Assembly (NCBI GenBank): GCA_016744485.1
Contig: JADGEG010000051.1
Span: 1 to 11,651 of the forward strand
Direction: 5' to 3'
From: Arcobacter sp.
GTDB lineage: Bacteria > Campylobacterota > Campylobacteria > Campylobacterales > Arcobacteraceae
Length of the DNA stretch: 11,651 bases
Part shown: positions 1 to 6,548 of the stretch, one piece after another
Position numbering within the stretch: the first letter of the stretch is position 1
Layout of the letters: each line of letters opens with the position of its first letter
The notes under the pieces: generated by a model
Seen by the model: the letters and a program-made list of their open reading frames with translations, nothing else
The model's database searches: none
Told to the model about the DNA's origin: nothing
Translations under genes and position numbers: made by a program

Positions 1-500
1 CTTAAATCTTTTACTTGATATAACAAGCTTCCAGTATTTACATAATCTCCTGTTTTAACATTTATTTTATAAATATAATTTTCTTTTTCAAATAATTCTT
101 TATTTTTTATATTATTTTTAAGTTTAGCAATTTTAATTAAAATATCAGATTTATTAATTTGTAGATTAATAACTTTCAATTTTTGTCTATCTTTATCAAA
201 CTTAGGTTTTGAGCTTAATTTCAATAATCTTTTATAGTTATCATCTTCAATACTAATCATTTCATTTATTGCTTTTAATTTAATAAAAGATTGTTCTAAA
301 TCAATTTTATCTGTGTATGAATCAATTTGAATAATAATTGAATTATTTGCTTTTTTACCTTCAAGTATATTATTTGAATAAACAACTTTTCCACTTACTG
401 CTGATTTTATAAAATAAGTATTAAGAGCTTCTAATTTTGCATAATGATATTTTGCAAATAGTGAGTTTACAAAAATTAATATTAATAAGATTTTATTCAT
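1..500 (-). CDS. Exported HlyD/membrane-fusion-like protein, C-terminus cut by window edge
   Basis: The visible part is 166 residues from an ATG at 500; the gene runs off the left edge. Residues 1-16 (MNKILLILIFVNSLFA) look like a cleavable signal peptide. Two segments resemble the halves of a biotinyl-lipoyl-like barrel-sandwich fold: about residues 33-60 (AVSGKVVYSN, later IIIQID) and 144-163 (VKTGDYVNTGSLLYQV). Between them, about 64-140, lies a lysine-rich, mostly helical stretch. Half-lipoyl, helical hairpin, half-lipoyl is the plan of periplasmic adaptor (HlyD-type) proteins. No membrane anchor beyond the signal peptide is visible. The start is supported by AAAGGGA at 511-505, which overlaps the upstream stop codon. 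The gene follows the BatD-like gene by 9 bases and is presumably co-expressed with flagellar genes. Its function is unknown; a transport adaptor or a motor-associated periplasmic protein are both possible. The family assignment is inferred from fold pattern only. Confidence 0.7.
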   Translation of the reverse strand, partial: MNKILLILIFVNSLFAKYHYAKLEALNTYFIKSAVSGKVVYSNNILEGKKANNSIIIQIDSYTDKIDLEQSFIKLKAINEMISIEDDNYKRLLKLSSKPKFDKDRQKLKVINLQINKSDILIKIAKLKNNIKNKELFEKENYIYKINVKTGDYVNTGSLLYQVKDL

Positions 501-504
501 ATAT

Positions 505-511
505 TCCCTTT
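505..511 (-). promoter_or_regulatory. Ribosome binding site of the HlyD-like gene
   Basis: AAAGGGA lies 4 bases before the ATG at 500 and shares bases with the TAA stop of the preceding gene (512-510). Overlap of stop and Shine-Dalgarno suggests re-initiation by the ribosome that finishes the BatD-like gene. Confidence 0.6.
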
Positions 512-1985
512 AAAGTCCTAATTCTTTAGCTAATAGTATTAATTCTTTTTTAATACTTTTTATATCTTCGTTTGTTTTTAAGTTTTCTAATTTAAAAATC
601 AAATCATCTAATTTTGAATCTTTTTTTATATAAGGAATAAGTATGTTTATTAATTCATTTTTTGTTTTTGATTTTTTTAATAAAACTACTAATGTTAAAG
701 TTTCTTGCTTTTTTATTTTTTGTATATGTTTTATATAAAAATATAAAACAATCATTAATAAAGTAAATATTGTACCACAAATAAAATATAAAAACTTATC
801 AATAAAGCTTACTTCTTGTTTTTTTATAATTTCTTTAACTCTTACTATGTTCTTTTCTTGTTTTTTTTCTAATTCTACTTTTTTTATTTTTTTATTTTTC
901 ACATTAATTTTAAATTCTTTTGTACTTATACTAATAATTTTATTATTAGTTTTATCAAAATATTTTAAAGTTATTTTTGGAATTATAAGTGAAGAATTTG
1001 GAATAATAGAAAAATTCTTTACATATTCTCCTTGGTGTATATTATTTTTATATGAAGTTGTAATTTTAGCTTTATTGTCATATATACTTGCATCTTTTAT
1101 ATCTAGTTTTATATCTTTTATATCTTCAAAATTTCCTTGACCTTTGATTATAAGTTTATAAGAAACTGCTTCACCTTGATTGATTTTGTTTTTATTGATA
1201 CTTGCATTTATATTAAACTTACCAATTAGATGAATATTTTTAGGTAAAGGTTTTACATAAAATTTTAAAGAATTTGAATATATATATTTATTTTTTGTTG
1301 ATTGAAATAAAGATGAATATGAGTTAACAGTATTATCTATCATTTGAACAGCTATTTTTAAAGGTTTAATACTTAAAACTCCAGCTTTTTGTGGAAATAA
1401 TAAAAATTCTAACTCTTGTATTATATAGTCATTGTCTTCATATCTCTTTGATTGTTTATTTGTTTTTCTATTCCAAAAATCTTTAAAGTCAGGTTTTATA
1501 AATGAAAGGTCTGTGATTTGTAAATTTTTATTATATTTGAAAATTAATTTAATATTGGTACTTTGACCTACATAAAGATTTTTATTTTTAGATATTAAAC
1601 TTAAATCAAAATCTTTTGATATAGTTTTATTTATTTTTTTTAATTTAATCAATTTTTTTTGTGTATAAAAAATTTCTCCATCAATTATAAATTTCAATTT
1701 AGGAATTAATACATTAGAGTTTGCAATTATTTTAAAAGTATTCTTTATGCTAGATGTATAATTTCCATTAATAATATTTGTAGATTGAGAGCTTCCAATA
1801 TTTTGTACTAAATGACCTTGTATTTGTGTAATCTTAGGAAATTCAATTTTTTTACCACTTGCAGTTATAGAAAAAACTATAGCTTCATCATTTGTAAAAC
1901 TATTTGGTGCACTTAATTTAACATTTGCAAACATGTTTAAATTTAAAAAAAACAATATACTTAATAATATAAATACTCTAATCAA
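510..1985 (-). CDS. BatD-family exported membrane protein in flagellar operon
   Basis: This 491-residue protein has a signal peptide (about 1-20, ending NLNMFA), a beta-rich periplasmic region (about 21-365), a charged linker, one membrane helix (about 396-418, FLYFICGTIFTLLMIVLYFY) and a helical, lysine-rich cytoplasmic tail of about 70 residues. The segment 248-345 fits the BatD (oxygen tolerance, PF13584) pattern: P..IHLIGKF, then IKGQGNFEDI, then a hydrophobic SLIIPKITLKYFD strand. BatD proteins usually act with the von Willebrand proteins BatA and BatB and a MoxR ATPase; none is in this window. The start is TTG at 1985, inside the flhA stop (TTGA). The next ATG (residue 18) would destroy the signal peptide, and a good Shine-Dalgarno sits 10 bases before TTG. 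Operon position suggests a flagellar role, but this is inference; the molecular function is unknown. Confidence 0.75.
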   Translation of the reverse strand: MIRVFILLSILFFLNLNMFANVKLSAPNSFTNDEAIVFSITASGKKIEFPKITQIQGHLVQNIGSSQSTNIINGNYTSSIKNTFKIIANSNVLIPKLKFIIDGEIFYTQKKLIKLKKINKTISKDFDLSLISKNKNLYVGQSTNIKLIFKYNKNLQITDLSFIKPDFKDFWNRKTNKQSKRYEDNDYIIQELEFLLFPQKAGVLSIKPLKIAVQMIDNTVNSYSSLFQSTKNKYIYSNSLKFYVKPLPKNIHLIGKFNINASINKNKINQGEAVSYKLIIKGQGNFEDIKDIKLDIKDASIYDNKAKITTSYKNNIHQGEYVKNFSIIPNSSLIIPKITLKYFDKTNNKIISISTKEFKINVKNKKIKKVELEKKQEKNIVRVKEIIKKQEVSFIDKFLYFICGTIFTLLMIVLYFYIKHIQKIKKQETLTLVVLLKKSKTKNELINILIPYIKKDSKLDDLIFKLENLKTNEDIKSIKKELILLAKELGL

Positions 1986-4093
1986 AATTCTAAAGTCCCT
2001 TCAATTGAAAAATTTGCTTTTGAATCAAGTTCTGCATGAGATAAAACTGATACTTGCAAGCCAAATTTTTCATAAATTTCTGAAATTCTTTTTCTTAGTA
2101 TAGGATCAACTACCATAGCTATTTTAGAAAAACCTTTTAGCTCAACTTCTTCAAGTAAAGTTTTTGTTTTTGTAACTAAATTATTAATTTCTGCTATTGA
2201 TATCATTAATTGAGAAACACCGTGTTGTTCTTGTAGTTTTCCAATAAATTGTTGCTCAAGTTCGGGTTTTATTGTAATAATATGTAAAGTATCATCTTTA
2301 TCTTTAAACTTACTTGTAATTAATCTAAATAATTTACTTCTTACATGTTCTAATAGAACATCAGGAGCTTTTGTAAACTCTGCTATATCAGCAATAGCTT
2401 CAATAATACTTAACATATCTACAATAGGAATTTTTTCATGAAGTAAGTCTTTACAAACCTTTAGTAAAATACCATAAGAAGTTACTTTCATAGCTTCTTC
2501 TACAACTATTGGAAAATCTTTTTTAAGTCCATCAACTATTGAAACTATATCTTGTCTAGTTATGATATCTTCAGCATATTTTTTAATAATTTCAGCAATA
2601 TGAGTTGATATAATCGTAGGAGCATCAACAACAGTAAAACCTTTCATTAAAGCTTCTTCTTTTAAACTATCATCAATCCAAGTTGCATCAAGATTAAAAA
2701 CAGGCTCTTTTACTTTTAAACCTTCAAGTTTTGCACTGGAAACGCCCCCCATTGCAAGAAGCTTATTGATTTCAATTCTACCTTTTACAAGTGGAATTCT
2801 TTTTAAATATAATTCATATTCATTTACATTTAATGAAGTATCATCGGATATTCTAATTTGAGGTATTATAAAACCTAATTCTGTTGCAATTGTTTTTCTT
2901 ATAGCTTTTATTTTAGCAAGTAATTGAGCATCTCCTTGTACTAATTGTAAAGCTTTTAATCCAAGTTTAAGTTCTAAAACTTCAAGTTTCATTATAGTTT
3001 CAATCGATGTTTTTTCATTTGGTGCAGAGTCTTGCATTTTTTTAGTTTTTAGTACATCTATATCATCGTCAATCTGAACTTTTGCTAAACTTGGTTTAAA
3101 AAATCTTGTTACTGCATTATCGTGATTTTCGTTTATCATATAAATCACATAACCTATAAAAATCAACAATAAACCCATAGAAATCAAAATACCACTAGGA
3201 AAACCAGGAATAAATGCAAATAATAACATTCCAATTCCAACAAGTATTAAAGCTTTTGAATCATTTACTAATTGAGATATAGATTGACTTGCAAAGTTTT
3301 CTTCATCCATGCTAGATCTTGTAATTATAATAGCCGTTGCAGTTGATAAAATAAGTGCAGGAATTTGAGCAACTAAACCATCTCCAATTGTTAAAATAGT
3401 ATAAATTTCAGCACTTTGTGCCATACTCATATCGTGTTGAAATAAACCAATTAACAAACCACCTATTAAGTTAACTAAAGTAATAATAATACCTGCAATT
3501 GCATCACCTTTAACAAACTTTGATGATCCATCCATTGCTCCATAAAATCCTGATTCACTAATTAACGATTTTCTTCTAAGTTGAGCTTCTTTATCATCTA
3601 TAAATCCAGCATTTAAATCTGCATCAATAGCCATTTGTTTTCCAGGCATTGAATCAAGTGTAAATCTTGCAGTTACTTCAGCTACTCTTGTAGCACCTTT
3701 GGTTACAACCATAAAGTTAATAAGTACTAATATTATAAATATAATAATACCAATAACCATATTACCCCCAACAACAAATTCTCCAAAGGCTGATATTATA
3801 GAAGAAACTGCTTGAGTTCCATTGTGACCCTCACTTAAAATTGATCTAGTTGTTGCAATATTTAGAGATAGTCGAAATAAAGCAAATACTAGAATTAAAG
3901 TAGGAAAAGTTGTCAAATCAGATGGTCTTTGTATATATAAAGAAATTAATAAAATTAATAATGATACAGATAAAGAAATAATTAAAAAAAAATCCAAAAT
4001 TCCTTTTGACAAAGGAATAATAATAATACTTAAAATTGCTACAAAAAATGCAACAACAATTAAATCTTTTGTGAATATTCTTTTTAAAAACAT
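1982..4093 (-). CDS. flhA: Flagellar type III export gate protein FlhA
   Basis: FlhA is the large inner-membrane subunit of the flagellar export gate. Its cytoplasmic ring docks substrates and chaperones, and its membrane part couples export to the proton motive force. The 703 residues match the family length. About eight membrane helices lie in residues 12-322. The FHIPEP-family signature is at about 143-163 (RFTLDSMPGKQMAIDADLNA), followed by GAMDGSSKFVKGDAIAG at 185-201; D197 aligns by eye with the essential D208 of Salmonella FlhA. Residues 330-703 form the cytoplasmic domain. The N-terminal third (DLTTFPTLILVFALFRLSLN and the following GEFVVGGNMVIG) is strikingly campylobacterial. The ATG at 4093 is 17 bases after flgL in a T-rich leader without a Shine-Dalgarno. 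The stop overlaps the TTG start of the BatD-like gene. The gene contains a T9 and a G6 tract (separate entries). Identity is certain. Confidence 0.98.
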   Translation of the reverse strand: MFLKRIFTKDLIVVAFFVAILSIIIIPLSKGILDFFLIISLSVSLLILLISLYIQRPSDLTTFPTLILVFALFRLSLNIATTRSILSEGHNGTQAVSSIISAFGEFVVGGNMVIGIIIFIILVLINFMVVTKGATRVAEVTARFTLDSMPGKQMAIDADLNAGFIDDKEAQLRRKSLISESGFYGAMDGSSKFVKGDAIAGIIITLVNLIGGLLIGLFQHDMSMAQSAEIYTILTIGDGLVAQIPALILSTATAIIITRSSMDEENFASQSISQLVNDSKALILVGIGMLLFAFIPGFPSGILISMGLLLIFIGYVIYMINENHDNAVTRFFKPSLAKVQIDDDIDVLKTKKMQDSAPNEKTSIETIMKLEVLELKLGLKALQLVQGDAQLLAKIKAIRKTIATELGFIIPQIRISDDTSLNVNEYELYLKRIPLVKGRIEINKLLAMGGVSSAKLEGLKVKEPVFNLDATWIDDSLKEEALMKGFTVVDAPTIISTHIAEIIKKYAEDIITRQDIVSIVDGLKKDFPIVVEEAMKVTSYGILLKVCKDLLHEKIPIVDMLSIIEAIADIAEFTKAPDVLLEHVRSKLFRLITSKFKDKDDTLHIITIKPELEQQFIGKLQEQHGVSQLMISIAEINNLVTKTKTLLEEVELKGFSKIAMVVDPILRKRISEIYEKFGLQVSVLSHAELDSKANFSIEGTLEF
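1996..2001 (-). promoter_or_regulatory. Ribosome binding site that fixes the TTG start of the BatD-like gene
   Basis: AAGGGA lies within the last codons of flhA, 10 bases before the TTG at 1985-1983. Together with the signal peptide encoded directly after it, this supports TTG over the downstream ATG. Confidence 0.6.
2745..2750 (-). repeat. G6 homopolymer inside flhA
   Basis: Six consecutive G on the coding strand span codons Met448-Gly449-Gly450 of FlhA. Such a run is unusual in a sequence this poor in G+C. A gain or loss of one G would truncate FlhA in its cytoplasmic domain. Confidence 0.9.
3984..3992 (-). repeat. T9 homopolymer inside flhA, near the N-terminus
   Basis: Nine consecutive T on the coding strand encode part of Asp34-Phe35-Phe36-Leu37. 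It is the longest homopolymer I found in the window; other A or T runs stop at eight. A one-base change would abolish FlhA after about 35 residues. Confidence 0.9.
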
Positions 4094-4110
4094 ATAAAAA
4101 TTAAAAAAAT

Positions 4111-5238
4111 CTATTTAATAAAGTTAACTAAAGACATTTGATTCATTTTACTAATTGTTGAATAAAGTGCTGTATATGTCAATTCTAAGGCTTTTGATTC
4201 AACTGCTACTTTAGATAAATCAGCTTGTCCAATTTTTTGAGAAAAAATGTTAAATTGTGTTAATTTTATTGATATTCTATCTAGTGACATTTCAAAAACT
4301 TTATTTCTTCCACCTAAATTTGCATGTGCAACATTTGCACTGGAATATGCACTTGAAATTTCATTTAAACTTTCTTGTAAATCATCACCGCTAGTATCTG
4401 GATTTTTAAGGGCATTTATGATCTTATCCATTAAATCAAAAGTACTATGTTGTGCTTCAAACTTTTGTCCATTAATATTGGGTATTTGAACACTATAAAT
4501 AATAGGAGTTTGATTATTACTAATTGCTTGTAATGTTTCATTTGTAATGACACCATCTTCATCATATTTTGTAATTATTCCATCTTCAGGATTTGGAATA
4601 TTTGTAGTAGTAAATTTCCATTCATTATTATCTTGGTCAAAAATTCTATTATTTGTATCAAACTCTAATGTTTCATTTTTTAAAGCACTTGAAGAATTAT
4701 ACATAAAAATATCCATTCCTGTAACACCTTTTTGTCTATATTCATTATAGTCAACTGCAATTTTTCTTAAAGTTCTATCACCTGCATAAGATATTTTTCC
4801 ATTAGAATCTTTTTCAAATGATTTAATTATACTATTTGAACCTGCATATAAATACTCACCTTCAACTTCTTCGTTTGACATAGCAAATAAATTATTTTTA
4901 ATCCCTTCTAAATTAACTGCAATAGAGCTTTTTGCTTCATCACTTGTTGTTGCATTTAAAGCTTTAATCACCTCTTTTTTGACATAAGCTAAAAGGTTTT
5001 TAATTTCTTTTAATGTTGAATCAGAAACATTATTTTGTGCAGTTGTTTTTTCAATTTGAATTTTTAAACCCTCATAAACTCTTATTTTATCATCAACATA
5101 TATTAATCTAGTATGTAAATTGGCATCATCACTACCATGATTTATTTTTTTCCCACTTGATAGTTGATAAGCTAGTTTTGTATTGTGTGTGTTTAATTGG
5201 TCTAATTTATAAAAAATTTGACTTGAAAAATCAATCAT
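4111..5238 (-). CDS. flgL: Hook-filament junction protein FlgL (HAP3)
   Basis: FlgL is exported after the hook is complete and forms the junction layer between hook (via FlgK) and filament. The 375-residue protein has a flagellin-like N-terminal helix region with YQLSSGKKINHGSDDA at 24-39. FlgL-specific motifs follow: GEYLYAGS at 127-134, ISYAGDRTLRKIAVD at 149-163 and GVTGMDIF at 171-178. The flagellin-like C-terminal helix spans about 295-375 (ANLGGRNKVFE through MNQMSLVNFI). A polar central segment, about 180-250, is the variable exposed domain. The protein is somewhat longer than enteric FlgL, but by recollection about half the length of the FlgL of Campylobacter jejuni. No signal peptide is present, as expected for a type III substrate. 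The ATG overlaps the fliI stop in ATGA and has a strong AAGGAG eight bases upstream. Identity is well supported by the motifs. Confidence 0.93.
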   Translation of the reverse strand: MIDFSSQIFYKLDQLNTHNTKLAYQLSSGKKINHGSDDANLHTRLIYVDDKIRVYEGLKIQIEKTTAQNNVSDSTLKEIKNLLAYVKKEVIKALNATTSDEAKSSIAVNLEGIKNNLFAMSNEEVEGEYLYAGSNSIIKSFEKDSNGKISYAGDRTLRKIAVDYNEYRQKGVTGMDIFMYNSSSALKNETLEFDTNNRIFDQDNNEWKFTTTNIPNPEDGIITKYDEDGVITNETLQAISNNQTPIIYSVQIPNINGQKFEAQHSTFDLMDKIINALKNPDTSGDDLQESLNEISSAYSSANVAHANLGGRNKVFEMSLDRISIKLTQFNIFSQKIGQADLSKVAVESKALELTYTALYSTISKMNQMSLVNFIK

Positions 5239-6542
5239 GATAAAATCTCCTTAAATTTAAGTATTATATCTTCAAAAATATAATGTTCATTAGCACCTTG
5301 TGTTAAAAATTCTCTAATTTTTTCTTTTTTTGCTAAAGCAAAATCTAGTTGTGTATCCATTCCTATTTTATAAGCACCAACACGAACTAAAACTTCATTT
5401 TCTTTTATTAAAGATAATACTCTTTTTAACTTTAAAAAAACATTATAATGTTCACCATTAACGACTTTATCCATAACTCTTGATGCTGATTGTAATATGT
5501 CTATTGGAGGATAAAAACCTTGTTCTGTTAATTCTCGTGTAAGAATAATATGTCCATCTAATATTGATCTACTTTGATCTGATATTGGGTCATTTATATC
5601 ATCACCATCAATTAATACTGTAAAAAAAGCAGTAATTGAACCTTTATTATTATTTCCAGCTCGCTCCATTAATTGAGGCAACAAGGCAAAAACTGAAGGA
5701 GGATAACCTCTTGAAACAGGAGGTTCACCTGTACTTAGTCCTATTTCTCTTTGAGCCATTGCAAACCTTGTAACTGAATCCATCATAAGTAAAACATCGT
5801 GACCTTGGTCTCTAAAAAATTCAGCAATTGCCATAGCACTAAATGCTCCAAATTTTCTCATAAGTGCTGATTCATCTGATGTGGCTGCAATTATTATTGT
5901 ATTTTCTAAATCATTGTTTAAATTATAATGAATAAATTCAGGTATTTCTCTTCCTCTTTCACCAATTAATGCAATTACTTTTATCTTAGCTTCACTGCCT
6001 TTTACTATCATGCCCATTAAAGTAGACTTTCCTACACCACTACCTGCAAAAATGCCAATTTTTTGACCCTTACCTACGGTTAACATTGAATCAATAGCTT
6101 TGACTCCTGTTGATAAGCATTCACTTATAATGCCTCTTTCTAAAGCAGGTATTGCTAATTTAGTTATAGTGGAATTTTCTTTGATATTTTTTAGTTTACC
6201 TTTTTTATCTATTGGCTCACCTAAAGCGTTAACAACACGACCTAATAAACCATAACCTGTTTTAATAGATAAACCTTCTTTTTGTAAATAAACTTTATCA
6301 TGAATTCTAAAACCTTCAATAAAAGAAAAAGGTACAATCAAAAAACTTTTACTTGAAATAGAAGCTACCATACCTAAGACTGTGTATAAGTGTTGTTGAG
6401 ATTCTATTTTAACTATATCTCCAACAGCTACTTCTATGCCTGTAGCCTCTATTGTAGTAGTAGAAATATTTTTAATTCTACCAAAAGCAATAGCTAAATT
6501 AGAAGCATCAATATTATTTAATATCTCATCTATATTTGTCAT
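5235..6542 (-). CDS. fliI: Flagellar export ATPase FliI
   Basis: FliI is the cytoplasmic hexameric ATPase, related to the F1 beta subunit, that prepares substrates at the export gate with FliH and FliJ. The 435 residues match the family. An N-terminal beta-barrel precedes the nucleotide-binding domain. The Walker A motif AGSGVGKST is at 166-174. GERGRE at 194-199 places the likely catalytic glutamate at E195. The Walker B strand LLMMDS is at 251-256. STGEPPVSRGYPPSVFALLP at 270-289 and the ATPase alpha/beta signature region DPISDQSRSILDGH at 318-331 are intact. The C-terminal helical domain is present. The ATG is 6 bases after the repeat-protein gene and no convincing Shine-Dalgarno is visible, so translation may depend on coupling. 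It overlaps flgL by 4 bases. No catalytic residue appears to be missing. Confidence 0.98.
   Translation of the reverse strand: MTNIDEILNNIDASNLAIAFGRIKNISTTTIEATGIEVAVGDIVKIESQQHLYTVLGMVASISSKSFLIVPFSFIEGFRIHDKVYLQKEGLSIKTGYGLLGRVVNALGEPIDKKGKLKNIKENSTITKLAIPALERGIISECLSTGVKAIDSMLTVGKGQKIGIFAGSGVGKSTLMGMIVKGSEAKIKVIALIGERGREIPEFIHYNLNNDLENTIIIAATSDESALMRKFGAFSAMAIAEFFRDQGHDVLLMMDSVTRFAMAQREIGLSTGEPPVSRGYPPSVFALLPQLMERAGNNNKGSITAFFTVLIDGDDINDPISDQSRSILDGHIILTRELTEQGFYPPIDILQSASRVMDKVVNGEHYNVFLKLKRVLSLIKENEVLVRVGAYKIGMDTQLDFALAKKEKIREFLTQGANEHYIFEDIILKFKEILS
5247..5252 (-). promoter_or_regulatory. Strong ribosome binding site of flgL
   Basis: AAGGAG lies within the last codons of fliI, 8 bases before the flgL ATG. 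It is the best Shine-Dalgarno in the window and suggests that flgL, whose product is a structural export substrate, is translated more efficiently than the export genes around it. Confidence 0.7.
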
Positions 6543-6548
6543 TATGTT

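Noticed and set aside
847..1140. Plus-strand open frame of 97 codons within the BatD-like gene
   Set aside because: It is antisense to a well-supported gene, its product is a Phe/Ile/Ser-rich mirror of A-rich coding sequence, and it has no ribosome site or family likeness.
1634..1660. T8 runs in the BatD-like gene as phase-variation tracts
   Set aside because: Runs of eight A or T occur several times in this A+T-rich window, including in fliR and the repeat-protein gene, so they are not distinctive.
4520..4570. EF-hand-like calcium loop in FlgL (YDEDGVITNETL)
   Set aside because: The spacing does not fit: position 1 is Lys and the final acidic residue is one place early. It is probably just a polar surface loop.
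4247..4750. Two short plus-strand open frames opposite flgL
   Set aside because: Both are antisense shadows of a conserved gene with no motif or start signal.
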